Shown: positions 23,693 to 33,255, counted from the first letter of the stretch. The stretch: 64,000 nt of DNA from DASUBV01 sp963822485 (GCA_963822485.1 CAWGHW010000031.1:496001-560000); one strand, 5' to 3'. Translations and numbers: made by a program. Notes: generated from the sequence alone by a model not told the origin.

Positions 23693-24254
23693 ATGAAGCC
23701 AATCCCCATGCGGCCGGCAACGCGAACGGCGGCCACCATCATCACCACCATCGGCCTGGCCCTGCTGGCGGCGGCATGCGGCAGCAGCCCGTCATCCGCC
23801 GGTCTCCGGCGGCAGTCCGTCACCGAGGTACGGGAGCGACGCAGCGGCCTCCCAGCAAGTCGCCTTCGCCCGGTGCGTGCGCGCCCACGGCGTGCCGAAC
23901 TTCCCCGACCCCGACAGCAGCGGAAAGTTCTCTAAGCAAGCGCTGCAGCAACTCGGGGTCAGCAAATCCCGGCTCCGGGCGGCCATGAACCCCTGCTCGC
24001 ACCTGCTGCCAGCGGGCAGGCCCCGCTCACCGTGCAAGACCAGCAGGACTACCTGAAGGCCGCCTCCTGCATGCGCTCACACGGCATCGCCGAGCTTCCC
24101 CGACCCGACCTTCTCCGGCGGGAGAGTCAGCTTCCCGATGCCCACGCCGAGCATCGATGCCACGCTCACCGCGGTTCACCCGGGCCGCGGCAGATCTGCG
24201 AGAAGACACATCCCCGCAGGGCTCCCCTACAGCGCGTCAGGTGGCGGGTCGTGA
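23693..24254 (+). pseudogene. Efflux-operon lipoprotein, decayed by several frame shifts
   Basis: A lipoprotein signal peptide (IGLALLAAACG, lipobox LAAAC) is followed, in other frames, by two copies of the pattern FARCVRAHGVPNFPDPD and CMRSHGIAEFPDPTFSGG, known from secreted proteins encoded next to actinobacterial MacAB-like pumps. Joining them needs shifts at about 23820-23850, 24014-24020, 24104 and again at 24165-24205. The last frame ends in TGA 24252-24254, overlapping the adaptor GTG. The following three genes are intact, so decay (or sequence error) is confined to this gene. Confidence 0.7.
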
Positions 24255-25423
24255 GCCGGACGGTTTCGCGGGGCCGGGAAGCGGGCCAGCGGGCGGGGGC
24301 CCCGGCGGCCGGGGAGGCGACGAAATCGCGCCGGCGGCGCCGCCGGGGTGTCTGGGTGGCCGCGGGGCTGGTGGTGGTGCTGGCGGCCGGGGTGGTGTCG
24401 GCGTGGCGGGCGGGGGTGCTGTCCCCGGCCGCCGCGCCGGGGTCCGGGCCGCGGGGGGTGCCGCCGCCGGCGACGGCGGAGGTGATCCGGCGGGATCTGT
24501 CGGCGACTACGCCGGTAAGCGCGACGCTGGGCTACGCGGGCTCCTGGACGGTGCGGGGGCCGGGCAGCGGGACGCTGACGTGGCTGCCGTCGGCCGGGCA
24601 GGTGATCGGCCAGGGGCAGGTGCTGTACCGGGTGGACAACGGGTCGCCGGTGGTGCTGCTGCACGGCCGTGTTCCGGCGTGGCGGGCGCTGGGTGAGGGG
24701 ATCACGGGCCAGGACGTGACCCAGCTCAACCACGACCTGGTGAGGCTCGGCTACGCCGGCCGGGCGGAGATCGTCGCGGCGGGGTGGGATTACTTCTCGT
24801 GGGAGACCGCGTACGGAGTGCAGCGGCTGGAGGAGCACCTGGGGGTGGCTTACCCGCCGGGGTCGCTGTCGCTGGGGCAGGTGGTATTCGAGCCGGCCGC
24901 GCTGCGGGTCGCCACCGTGACGGGGAGCCTGGGCGGCCCGGCGTCGGGACCAGTGCTGACTGCGACCTCGGGCCGGCACGTGGTGACGATCCCGCTGGAT
25001 GCCTCCGATCAGTCGGAGGTGAAGGCGGGTGACCGGGTGACGGTGACGCTGCCGGACGGGACGACGACGCCGGGCGCGGTGTCCTCGGTCGGCAAGGTGG
25101 CGACCACGTCCGAATCGGGAGAGGGCCCGGCCACGACGATCCCGGTGCAGGTGACGCTGGCCGATCGGCGGGCGACGGAGAGCCTGGACCAGGCGCCGGT
25201 AACGGTGAACATCACCACCGCCAGCGTGAAGGACGCACTGGCGGTGCCGGTGTCCGCGCTGCTGGCTCAGTCTTCGGGGACGTATGTGGTGGAGGTCGTC
25301 AGTCCGGGGAACGCGCGGCGCTACGTGCCGGTGAGGCCAGGGATCTTCGACGACGCCTCGGGCCTGGTGCAGGTGGCCGGGGCGCTGGTCCCCGGCCAGC
25401 GCGTCGTGGTGGCGGCGTCGTGA
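24251..25423 (+). CDS. MacA-like periplasmic adaptor (HlyD family)
   Basis: A 390-residue membrane-fusion-type protein: Arg-rich N-terminus, one membrane helix (GVWVAAGLVVVLAAGVV), then beta-rich adaptor domains including a peptidoglycan-binding-like stretch (LNHDLVRLGYAGRAE) inserted where the hairpin usually lies. The last third has the LAVPVSALLAQSSG and PVRPGIFDDASGLVQV segments typical of the family. Start GTG 24251, coupled to the lipoprotein stop (GTGA). The longer ORF from 24032 lies in lipoprotein sequence. It works with the ABC ATPase and FtsX-like permease that follow. Confidence 0.85.
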   Translation: MSRTVSRGREAGQRAGAPAAGEATKSRRRRRRGVWVAAGLVVVLAAGVVSAWRAGVLSPAAAPGSGPRGVPPPATAEVIRRDLSATTPVSATLGYAGSWTVRGPGSGTLTWLPSAGQVIGQGQVLYRVDNGSPVVLLHGRVPAWRALGEGITGQDVTQLNHDLVRLGYAGRAEIVAAGWDYFSWETAYGVQRLEEHLGVAYPPGSLSLGQVVFEPAALRVATVTGSLGGPASGPVLTATSGRHVVTIPLDASDQSEVKAGDRVTVTLPDGTTTPGAVSSVGKVATTSESGEGPATTIPVQVTLADRRATESLDQAPVTVNITTASVKDALAVPVSALLAQSSGTYVVEVVSPGNARRYVPVRPGIFDDASGLVQVAGALVPGQRVVVAAS

Positions 25424-26178
25424 CCGCCGCGGAGGCGGCGCCGGCCCGCCGGGACGGGCCGGGCGCAGGACCGGTGCTAGAGCTGGAGCGGGTGTCGAAG
25501 GTGTACCCGGGACAGCCCCCGGTGCGGGCGCTGGATCAGGTGAACCTGGCGGTAGCGGCCGGAGAGCTGGCGGCGGTGGTCGGCCCGTCGGGATCGGGCA
25601 AGTCCACGCTGCTGCACCTGATGGGCACCCTGGACACGCCCACGGCCGGGAGCGTGCGCGTCACGGGCCTGGATGTGGCGCGCATGACCGACCGGCAGCT
25701 GGCCGGGCTGCGGGCGTCGCGGATCGGGTTCGTGTTCCAGCAGTTCTTCCTTGCCGAGCACCAGAGCGTCCTGGGCAACGTGGCCGACGGGCTGCTGTAT
25801 GCCGGCATCGGCCGCGATGCGCGGCGGCGGCTCGCGGCGGCTGCGCTGGACCGGGTCGGGCTGGCTCACAAGGCCGCCGCCCGGCCGACTCAGCTATCGG
25901 GGGGCGAGCGGCAGCGGGTCGCGATCGCGCGGGCCGTGGCGGGCGCGCCGCCGGTGGTGCTGGCCGACGAGCCGACCGGGAACCTGGACTCGGCCACCGG
26001 CGCCGACATCCTGGCCCTGCTGGAAGAACTCAACCAGCACGGGACCACGGTCGTCATCATCACCCACGACCACGCGGTGGCCGCCCGGACGCGGCGGCGG
26101 ATCGAGATGCTCGACGGGCACATCACCGCCGACACCACCCTCGTCCCGGCGGCCGCCGCGCACGAGGGAATCTCGTGA
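25420..26178 (+). CDS. MacB/LolD-type ABC transporter ATPase
   Basis: A 252-residue ATPase: Walker A GPSGSGKST (55-63), Q-loop FVFQQFFL, signature LSGGERQR, Walker B VVLADEPTGNLDS and H-loop THD. GTG 25420 overlaps the adaptor stop (GTGA). It pairs with the FtsX-like permease; such tripartite systems export antimicrobial peptides, drugs or envelope stress products. Confidence 0.93.
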   Translation: MTAAEAAPARRDGPGAGPVLELERVSKVYPGQPPVRALDQVNLAVAAGELAAVVGPSGSGKSTLLHLMGTLDTPTAGSVRVTGLDVARMTDRQLAGLRASRIGFVFQQFFLAEHQSVLGNVADGLLYAGIGRDARRRLAAAALDRVGLAHKAAARPTQLSGGERQRVAIARAVAGAPPVVLADEPTGNLDSATGADILALLEELNQHGTTVVIITHDHAVAARTRRRIEMLDGHITADTTLVPAAAAHEGIS

Positions 26179-27413
26179 CCACCACATCGCGGCGGTCGGC
26201 CGCCCCGGCTGCCCCGGCCGTGTCGCGGCTGCGGCCCGCCGACCTCGCCGCCCTGGCCAGCGTGGGGCTGCGGACCCGCAAGCTGCGCGCGACGCTGTCG
26301 GCGCTGGGCATCGCGATCGGCGTGGCCGCGATCGTCGCCGTCCTGGGCCTGGCCTCCTCCGCCAAGGCCGCGCTGGTGGCCGAGATCGCCCGCCTGGGCA
26401 CCAACCTGCTGACCGTCACCAACGGGCAGACCCTGACCGGCGGTGTCGCCGAACTGCCAGAGGCCGCCCCCGCGATGATCGCCCGGCTGCCGGGGGTCAC
26501 CGCGGTGCAGGACACCGGCACCGTCAGCGGCGTGAGCGTTTACAAGACCCCGCTCATCCCCGCCATCGAGACCGGCGCCATCGGCGTGGACGCCGCCACC
26601 CTGAACCTGCCTGCGGTGGCTGGCACCAGTCTCGCGCAGGGCCGGTTCCTGAACGCGGCGACCGCCCGGCAGCCGGTCGCGGTGCTCGGCGCCGCCGCCG
26701 CCCAGAGACTGGGCATCGACCGAATTCGGCCGGGGATGCGGATCTGGGTCGCCGGCCAGTGGTTCTACGTGACCGGCATCCTCAACAAGGACACCTATGC
26801 CCCTGAGCTTGACTCGGCGGTTCTGGTCGGCTTCCCGGCTGCGGAGAAGTACCTGCACTTCGACGGGCACCCGTCGGACATCTACGTCCGCACCACGCCG
26901 GACGACCAGGCCGTCACCACCACCGTCGACCACCTGCTCGGTGCGCAGGCCAGCCCGGAAACCCCCAGTGAGGTCGACGTGTCCCAGCCCTCGGCCGCGC
27001 TCACCGCCCAGGCCGACGCCAACGGCGCGCTCGACACCCTGTTCCTCGGACTGGGCGCGGTCGCGCTGCTGGTCGGCGCCATCGGGGTGGCCAACATCAT
27101 GGTCATCTCGGTGCTGGAACGGCGCTCCGAGATCGGGCTGCGCCGCGCGCTGGGCGCCACCCGCGGCCAGATCCGCGCCCAGTTCCTGGCCGAGGCCATC
27201 TTGCTGTCCCTAGCCGGAGGCACCGCCGGAATCATCGTCGGCGCGGCCGCCACGGCCGCCTACGCTCACGCCAAAGGCTGGGCCATCCTCATCCCGCCCG
27301 AAGCCTGGGCCGGCGGCCTGGCCGCGGCGGTCATCATCGGCGCCGCCGCCGGGCTGCTGCCCGCCATCCGCGCCGCCCGCCTGTCCCCCACCCAGGCACT
27401 CTGGAGCGTCTGA
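26175..27413 (+). CDS. MacB-like ABC permease (FtsX domain)
   Basis: A 412-residue permease with the four-helix MacB layout: one helix near residues 40-60 (ATLSALGIAIGVAAIVAVLG), a large extracytoplasmic domain (about 65-280), then three C-terminal helices with the FtsX motif VISVLERRSEIGLRRALGAT. GTG 26175 overlaps the ATPase stop. Last gene of the four-gene efflux operon controlled by the divergent two-component system. Confidence 0.92.
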   Translation: MTTTSRRSAAPAAPAVSRLRPADLAALASVGLRTRKLRATLSALGIAIGVAAIVAVLGLASSAKAALVAEIARLGTNLLTVTNGQTLTGGVAELPEAAPAMIARLPGVTAVQDTGTVSGVSVYKTPLIPAIETGAIGVDAATLNLPAVAGTSLAQGRFLNAATARQPVAVLGAAAAQRLGIDRIRPGMRIWVAGQWFYVTGILNKDTYAPELDSAVLVGFPAAEKYLHFDGHPSDIYVRTTPDDQAVTTTVDHLLGAQASPETPSEVDVSQPSAALTAQADANGALDTLFLGLGAVALLVGAIGVANIMVISVLERRSEIGLRRALGATRGQIRAQFLAEAILLSLAGGTAGIIVGAAATAAYAHAKGWAILIPPEAWAGGLAAAVIIGAAAGLLPAIRAARLSPTQALWSV

Positions 27414-27526
27414 CCCCACAGGAGCGCACAGCCGCAGCGGGAGGCCCCGCGATGAGTTCCGGGCGCCTTGTCCGTCCAACCTCTCAACGGTGGCAGATGG
27501 AGTCCGCCACGGGACGGAGGAGTGTC

Positions 27527-28228
27527 ATGAGCCCGCGAGTAGTCTCGGCCGCCGAGTGGCTGGCCGCGCGCAAGGAACTGCAGGCCTCCGAGGAGGAGGC
27601 CATGCGCGCCCTCGATGAGATCGCCGCCCGGCGCCGCGAGCTGCCAGCTGTGGCAGTCGAGAAGGACTACGTCTTCGAGGGCCCGGACGGCCAGGCCAGC
27701 CTGCTGGATCTCTTTGAGGGCCGGACGCAGCTCATCGTCCAGCACTTCATGTTCGACCCGTCCTGGGACGTCGGCTGCCCGGTCTGCTCATATCAGGCCG
27801 ACAACATCGGTGACCTGGCTCACCTGCATTCGCGCAACACCACGTACGCGGCGGTATCCAGGACGCCGATCAGCAAGATCGAGCCCTTCCGGCAGCGAAT
27901 GGGCTGGACCTTCCCGTGGTATTCGTCGCTGGGAAGCGACTTCAACTACGACTTCCACGTGACCAACGACGAGAGCATCGCGCCCGTCGAGTACAACTTC
28001 CGATCCGCGCAGGAGCTGGCCGACAGGGGCGAGGCCTGGGCTGCCCGTCCCGGCGAGCAGGGCGGCCTCAGCGTCTTCCTCCGGGACGGCGGCACCATCC
28101 TGCGTACCTGGTCCGGCTACGGCCGGGTCATTCAGCTGTTCTGCGCCACCGACCAGCTCCTTGACCTGACGCCGCTCGGCCGCCAGGACGAAACCGTCGA
28201 ATTGCGCCACCACGACCAGTACAGCTGA
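27527..28228 (+). CDS. DUF899 thioredoxin-fold protein
   Basis: A 233-residue member of the DUF899 family, thioredoxin-like proteins whose function is not settled. The conserved core is VEKDYVFEGPDG, LIVQHFMFDPSWDVGCPVCS and WSGYGR. The CPVC pair could be redox-active. ATG 27527 follows GGAGGAG; the ORF upstream to 27452 is not needed. It is a single gene after the efflux operon. Confidence 0.85.
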   Translation: MSPRVVSAAEWLAARKELQASEEEAMRALDEIAARRRELPAVAVEKDYVFEGPDGQASLLDLFEGRTQLIVQHFMFDPSWDVGCPVCSYQADNIGDLAHLHSRNTTYAAVSRTPISKIEPFRQRMGWTFPWYSSLGSDFNYDFHVTNDESIAPVEYNFRSAQELADRGEAWAARPGEQGGLSVFLRDGGTILRTWSGYGRVIQLFCATDQLLDLTPLGRQDETVELRHHDQYS

Positions 28229-28333
28229 GCACGCGGGAGGGCGGACCGGGCGGGTGTGCCGAACAGTCGGGCGCCGCGGGCCGGGACGGGCTCTCGCGGC
28301 TGCCGAGGCGGCCAGGCGGCGGCCCGGTGCCTG

Positions 28334-28717
28334 CTAAGCGGGCCTGGCGTCCGAGACGATGCCCGCGGCCTGCCGGGCCAGGGCCGCGGATTCCCGCTGG
28401 TCCGCCGCGACCTGCTGCCAGACGGCGGCTTCGGCGGGATCCTCGGCGCCGCGGGCCATGATGTCGGCGACCTGGGCGTTCAGTTCCTGAAGCTCCGCGC
28501 CGCGCTCGTACCTCACCACGATGTCGGAGCCGTCAGCCTCGGGTGCCGGGGGAGGCAGCGCGGAGAGGGCCTCGATCCGTGCGGTCAGCTCCCCGAGCTC
28601 GGCGACGTCGGCGACGAGCTCGGCAGGCGCGCCATCGCGGGCGGCCTGCTCGCGGGCCTTCTCGTACCAGCGCGCGGCCAGCGACACCACGCCGGCGTCC
28701 TGCGGGGGGTCACTCAC
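28334..28717 (-). CDS. Hypothetical helical protein
   Basis: A 127-residue, acidic, Ala/Glu-rich protein predicted to be almost all helix (AARWYEKAREQAARDG, LGELTARIEAL, ELQELNAQVADIM), with no signal peptide or membrane helix. No family recognised. GTG 28717 has GGAG close upstream. Its coding-like composition and lack of stops support a real gene. Confidence 0.6.
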   Translation of the reverse strand: MSDPPQDAGVVSLAARWYEKAREQAARDGAPAELVADVAELGELTARIEALSALPPPAPEADGSDIVVRYERGAELQELNAQVADIMARGAEDPAEAAVWQQVAADQRESAALARQAAGIVSDARPA

Positions 28718-28971
28718 TCCGGCTCCTCACCAGGGCGAGTCTGTCCGCTTCGGTTATGCCCGCTCGATAATGCACAGGTGCCACTCTACCTGCGCAGACG
28801 TGCCAATTCCGGGTAACGGATGGCCGGGAAGATCAACACCAGCCCGGAAACGATCAAGGATAGCGGGCAGCAGCCACCCGATTTTCCGCCCAGAACGGGC
28901 GTCACCACAGGGATACCAGGGGCTGAAACGCGGATGGTCGCGGTGGTTTCGCCCCTGAGCCGGGCAGGCCT

Positions 28972-29745
28972 TCAGCTTGTCCGGGCCGCGATCTGCCGGG
29001 CGAGCTTGACGGCCTGCTGCGGACTGCCCTCCCAGGGAAGACCGTGACCGGGCAGAACCCAGCGAGCCTTGACCGGCTCGATCTTCTCCAGCGAGGCCAG
29101 GGCCCGGTCGTGATCCTCGTTCAGGAACCGAGGGAGCAGTTGCGGCCCGGATTCGCCGTGGGACAGGCTGAGCGTCGCCAGCGTGTCGCCCACGATCAGG
29201 ACTTCACGGTCGGCCAGGATCAGGGCCACGTTTCCGGCGGTGTGGCCAGGCGTGTGGATGACGCGGGGACGGCCCGGCACGTCCAGGACTTCTTGGTCGG
29301 CGAAACCCGACGCCTCGCCCACGGGTGCGGTCCGGGTCACGCCATTGCGCAGGTAGTGCCCCACCAGATGCAGTACCGGCGGCTTCCAGAGCGGGTACAC
29401 GGGCGGCCTGAACCTGCGCATGGCCGCCGCCCGGTCATCGTGGTGCACGAGCACCGTCGCGCCCGCCTGCGTCCGGAGCCGTTCGGCATTACCCATATGG
29501 TCGGGGTGGAAATGGGTAAGCACGACGGCCTTGACGGATGACAGCGGAGCGTTCCGTGCGGCGAGGAACCCGGTCATCTGCGGCCAGTAGCCGGGCAGCC
29601 CCACGTCGATGAAGGTATAGGCGCCCGCGTCTTCAACCGCGTAGCAACCCAAGAGCGTCGTGCCGACCCGGAAGACTCCCGGGACGATCTCCTCGACCCA
29701 GGGCTGCCCGAGCCTGCCTGGCTGCGCGATTCGGATGTTATTCAC
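28972..29745 (-). CDS. MBL-fold metallo-hydrolase
   Basis: A 257-residue metallo-beta-lactamase-fold hydrolase. The two-metal motif is THFHPDHMGN; further ligands are in HTPGHTAGN, IVGDT and the last LPGHG. The start GTG 29745 has a strong AAAGGAG site. It is 64 nt downstream of the DHA2 pump on the same strand and is probably in one transcript, suggesting hydrolysis of a toxic or exported compound. Substrate unknown. Confidence 0.88.
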   Translation of the reverse strand: MNNIRIAQPGRLGQPWVEEIVPGVFRVGTTLLGCYAVEDAGAYTFIDVGLPGYWPQMTGFLAARNAPLSSVKAVVLTHFHPDHMGNAERLRTQAGATVLVHHDDRAAAMRRFRPPVYPLWKPPVLHLVGHYLRNGVTRTAPVGEASGFADQEVLDVPGRPRVIHTPGHTAGNVALILADREVLIVGDTLATLSLSHGESGPQLLPRFLNEDHDRALASLEKIEPVKARWVLPGHGLPWEGSPQQAVKLARQIAARTS

Positions 29746-29809
29746 TGAGGTCTCCTTTCCTGGCGTGCCCGGCGACCGTGCGGACGCAAGATTGGCGGCT
29801 GCAAGGCGG

Positions 29810-31417
29810 TCATTTCCGGGGACCTTCCTGCCCGCCGGGCGCGGCGTGCGCGAAGTCCCGGCTGCGGATAGCGGCCAGCGATACGACGCCTGCCACGAAC
29901 GCGATGATCGCCGCGACCAGCAGGATGCGGTCCAGGCCGGCGGTGAAGGCGGCCCGGGTGATCGTTCCCACGACCTGCCTGGCGGGGGCGGGCAGCCGTG
30001 CGATCACGTTGCCGATCTGCCCGGACTGCACCGCGCCGGCGATCTCCGGTCCCCGGGTGGACAGGCCGGGGACCGCGGCCGTCCGGGTCAGCACCTCGTC
30101 TTTCACGTCGTTGGAGAACAGCGTCCCCAGCAGGGCGATGCCAGTGGCGATGCCGACCTGGCGGAAGGTGGAGTTGATGCCGGAGGCCATGCCGGCCTGC
30201 TGCGGTGGCACGACGCCGACGGCGGTGGAGGCCAGCGGCGGGTTTACCAGGCCGACCCCGACGCCGGCCACGATCATGCCCGGAATGAGGTGCGTCCAGG
30301 TCGAGCCCGCATTGAGCCCGCGCATCAGCAGCAGACTCACGCCGATGATGATCAGGCCGGGCCCGATCAGCAGCCGGACCGGCACCCGTGAGGAGAGTCT
30401 CCCGGCCACCGTGGCGCTCACCAGGATGGCGCCCGACAGGTACATCACCCGCACGCCGGTACCCAGCGGCGAGTAGCCCAGAATGTCCTGCAGGTACAGC
30501 ACGAGGTAGAGCAGCATCGAGAAGATGGAGGCGCTGAGCCCGAACGCCGCCACCGAGCCGCCGCTGAAGGTCGGCAGCCTGAGCAGCCTCAGGTCGAACA
30601 TCGGGTGCGCGCTGCGCCGCTCCACGATCAGGAAGACGGCGAGCAGCACCGCCGCCGCGGCGAGGTAGCCGAGCACGAGGCCGTCGGTGAACGACCGCTG
30701 GTTCGACTCGATCAGGCCGTAGACCAGGCTCGCCAGCGCAGCCGTGAAGATCACGAACCCGGCCCAGTCGGGCCTGGTGGCGCGTGGTGAGCGCGATTCC
30801 GCCACCCTCATCGTCGTGAGGACGACGGCCGCGATCCCGATCGGCACGTTCACGAAGAAGATCCACCGCCAGGACAGGCCGGAGGTCAGCGCGCCGCCGA
30901 TCAGCGGGCCGATGGCGACCGCCAGGCCAGTCACCGCGCCCCACACCCCGAACGCGACGCCGCGGTCCTTGCCGCGGAAGGCATTGGCCAGCAACGCCAG
31001 CGACACCGCGAACATGATCGCCCCGCCGACCCCCTGCAAGCCGCGGGACAGCTGGAGCATCAGCGTGCTGGTGGCGAAGCCGCACAGCGCGGACGCGCCG
31101 GTGAACACCACCAGCCCGATCAGGTACAGCACGCGGCGGCCGTATATGTCCGCGAGGCTGCCCGCCGTGAGCAGGAACGACGCCAGGGTCAGCGCGTAAG
31201 CATCGACGACCCACTGCAGGTCCGCGAAGCTCGAGTGCAGGGCCCGCTGGATGTCCGGCAGGGCGACGTTCACGATCGTGATGTCCAGCAGCAGCATGAA
31301 CGTGCCCAGGCACACCGCGACCAGCGTCCACCACTTGCTCCCGCGCTGACCACGATCCTCGCGGCCAGTCCCGGCCGCCCGGGACGGCTGTCCGATGTCT
31401 GGTGGTGTGGAAGGCAT
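29810..31417 (-). CDS. DHA2 family MFS multidrug efflux pump
   Basis: A 535-residue EmrB/QacA-type transporter with about 14 helices. Motif C-like ITIVNVALPDIQ is in TM1, and the loop 2-3 motif is LADIYGRRVLYLIG. TM5 carries the antiporter motif AVAIGPLIGGAL. Start ATG 31417. No dedicated TetR or MarR neighbour is present, so control is not visible. It probably exports drugs or dyes by proton antiport. Confidence 0.9.
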   Translation of the reverse strand: MPSTPPDIGQPSRAAGTGREDRGQRGSKWWTLVAVCLGTFMLLLDITIVNVALPDIQRALHSSFADLQWVVDAYALTLASFLLTAGSLADIYGRRVLYLIGLVVFTGASALCGFATSTLMLQLSRGLQGVGGAIMFAVSLALLANAFRGKDRGVAFGVWGAVTGLAVAIGPLIGGALTSGLSWRWIFFVNVPIGIAAVVLTTMRVAESRSPRATRPDWAGFVIFTAALASLVYGLIESNQRSFTDGLVLGYLAAAAVLLAVFLIVERRSAHPMFDLRLLRLPTFSGGSVAAFGLSASIFSMLLYLVLYLQDILGYSPLGTGVRVMYLSGAILVSATVAGRLSSRVPVRLLIGPGLIIIGVSLLLMRGLNAGSTWTHLIPGMIVAGVGVGLVNPPLASTAVGVVPPQQAGMASGINSTFRQVGIATGIALLGTLFSNDVKDEVLTRTAAVPGLSTRGPEIAGAVQSGQIGNVIARLPAPARQVVGTITRAAFTAGLDRILLVAAIIAFVAGVVSLAAIRSRDFAHAAPGGQEGPRK

Positions 31418-31572
31418 GACAATCTCCTAGGCTCAGGGCGCACCGAGCAAGTCACTATCCTCGCGGCGCGAGGCTGCGACCGAGTATCCGCAGCACTACT
31501 GCACATTGCGGATGCCTGTTGCGCGCCCATGTCCAGCGAAACCCCGACCGCGTACAGGAGCCCACCGACAGC

Positions 31573-32202
31573 GTGCTTGCCGCTCAGTCCCTCAGGTCGC
31601 AGCAGGTCACCCGGGCACTATGGCTGGTCTCAGTCTCGGTCGCGTTCGGCCTTGTGTCCGGGGCGGTCTCGGTGGTCACCGGCTTGCACGCGCACAGCCT
31701 CGGCGTCTTCGCCGTCGGGCTGGGTATTCTGGCCGACGTCACCGGGTCGGCCACGCTGATCTGGCGCTTCCGGGCCGAACGGGACCGACCCGGACACTGC
31801 GTCGCGGATGAATGGCGGGCCGCCGTCATTGTCGCCCTCGCCCTGGCCGTCGTCGCCGTGGTGCTAACAGCCGAGTCCGTCATCGCGCTGGCTACCGGCT
31901 CTCGGCCCGGCACCTCAGCCATCACCTTGATCGCAGCGGGAGTGTCCCTTGCCGTACTCACCCCGCTTGCCTATGCCAAGCAGCGCCTGGGCAGGCAGAT
32001 GGGCAGCCGTGCGTTGCAAGGCGACGGCGCTCTTAGCGGCATCGGGGCAGCTACCAGCCTGCTGGCGCTCGCTGCTCTCGTGCTGAATGACACGCTGGGC
32101 TGGTGGTGGGCAGATCGAATCGCCGCCCTGATCGTCGCGGTCATCGCTGCCGTCGAAGCCTGGCGCACTGCGCCGCATCACGGGCCGCCCGCGCGCCGAT
32201 GA
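31573..32202 (+). CDS. CDF-like membrane protein, metal ligands not conserved
   Basis: About 209 residues with six hydrophobic segments laid out like the membrane half of a cation diffusion facilitator (SVSVAFGLVSGAVSVV, GVFAVGLGILADV, ALQGDGALSGIGAATSL, WADRIAALIVAVIAAVEAW). The intramembrane zinc residues of CDF helices 2 and 5 (two Asp and two His) are not complete: I see single Asp residues but not the His partners. The cytoplasmic C-terminal domain is absent. GTG 31573 is chosen (AGGAG about 13 nt upstream); a TTG at 31519 is possible. Divergent from the DHA2 pump. It may be a non-metal relative. Confidence 0.65.
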   Translation: MLAAQSLRSQQVTRALWLVSVSVAFGLVSGAVSVVTGLHAHSLGVFAVGLGILADVTGSATLIWRFRAERDRPGHCVADEWRAAVIVALALAVVAVVLTAESVIALATGSRPGTSAITLIAAGVSLAVLTPLAYAKQRLGRQMGSRALQGDGALSGIGAATSLLALAALVLNDTLGWWWADRIAALIVAVIAAVEAWRTAPHHGPPARR

Positions 32203-32261
32203 TCCCTTGCTTGCAGTCCCAGAGAGAAAGTCCAGGCGTCACTGACCTGGTAGAACACTGG

Positions 32262-32335
32262 TCGGGGTGACTGGATTTGAACCAGCGACCTCTTCGTCCC
32301 GAACGAAGCGCGCTGCCAAGCTGCGCCACACCCCG
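32262..32335 (-). tRNA. tRNA-Pro (anticodon CGG)
   Basis: 74 nt forming a full cloverleaf: acceptor CGGGGTG/CACCCCG, D-arm GCGC/GCGC, anticodon arm CTTCG-TTCGGGA-CGAAG (anticodon CGG, reading CCG), T-arm with TTCAAAT, discriminator A. CCA is not encoded. It stands 18 nt upstream in coordinate of the metallophosphoesterase stop. Confidence 0.95.
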
Positions 32336-32352
32336 CCGACCGCGTTAGGAGT

Positions 32353-33255
32353 CTAGCGGATCCTGGGGACCAGTGTGAGCAGGGTTGCCTCCGGCCGGCA
32401 GCTGAACCGGACCGGGGCAAAGGGGGACGTGCCCAGCCCGGCCGAGACGTGCAGCCAGGCGTCGCCGTCGACCGGGTGATGGTGCAGGCCACTGGCCCTG
32501 GACCGGTCGATGCCGCAGTTGGTCACCAGCGCGCCGAAGCCCGGCAGGCAGAGCTGGCCGCCGTGGGTGTGGCCGGCCAGCAGCAGGTCGAACCCGTCGT
32601 TGGTGAACCGGTCGAGTATCTCGGGCTCGGGTGAGTGCAGGACGCCCAGGCGCAGGTCAGCCGACGGGTCGGCGGGACCGGCGATCTGGTCGTAGCGGTC
32701 CCGGTGGATGTGCGAGTCGTCCACCCCGGCCACCTCGATGTCCAGGTCGCCGACCTTGATCCGGCTGCGCTGGTTGTTGGCGTTCATCCAGCCGGCGGCC
32801 TCCAGGCTGTCGCCCAGCTCGGCCCAGGGCAGGTCGGGATGATGCCGCTTGTGGTCGCCCTGTGAGGTGCGCCACAGGTACCGGGCGGGGTTCTTGGGCA
32901 CCGGGGAGTGCAGGTCGTTGGAGCCGTAGACGAACACGCCGGGCCGGTCCAGGAGCGGCCCGAGGGCGTCGAGCAGCGGCTGGACGGCGTCCTTGTGGGC
33001 GATGGAGTCGCCGGTGTTGACCACCAGGTCGGGCTCGAGAGCATCCAGGGACCGGATGAAGGACAGCAAGCGGTGCCGGCCGGGGGTCAGGTGGGCGTCC
33101 GAAATATGCAGAAGGCGCAGCGGGCTGGCGCCGGGCGGCAGCACGGGCACCTCAAGCTGGCGCAGGACAAACCAGTTGCGCTCGACGACGGCGCCGTATC
33201 CGATGCCGAGGGCGCCTGCGACAGCGGTGGCCCCGAGCAGGGTTCTTGCTCGCAT
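32353..33255 (-). CDS. Membrane-associated metallophosphoesterase
   Basis: A 300-residue calcineurin-like phosphoesterase with an N-terminal signal anchor (LLGATAVAGALGIGYG). Metal motifs: HISDAHL, VNTGDS, YGSND (in place of GNHE/D), VLHSPE and GHTHGGQ. It corresponds in position to Rv3683 of M. tuberculosis next to ponA2, so it probably acts on a lipid or nucleotide phosphate at the membrane. ATG 33255. Confidence 0.9.
   Translation of the reverse strand: MRARTLLGATAVAGALGIGYGAVVERNWFVLRQLEVPVLPPGASPLRLLHISDAHLTPGRHRLLSFIRSLDALEPDLVVNTGDSIAHKDAVQPLLDALGPLLDRPGVFVYGSNDLHSPVPKNPARYLWRTSQGDHKRHHPDLPWAELGDSLEAAGWMNANNQRSRIKVGDLDIEVAGVDDSHIHRDRYDQIAGPADPSADLRLGVLHSPEPEILDRFTNDGFDLLLAGHTHGGQLCLPGFGALVTNCGIDRSRASGLHHHPVDGDAWLHVSAGLGTSPFAPVRFSCRPEATLLTLVPRIR

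Noticed and set aside
27452..27526. Longer N-terminus for the DUF899 gene
   Set aside because: The internal ATG 27527 has a strong GGAGGAG site and matches the family start.
28820..29047. 75-codon ORF between the hypothetical helical gene and the MBL gene
   Set aside because: No ribosome site, no homology, and it overlaps the MBL 3' end antisense.
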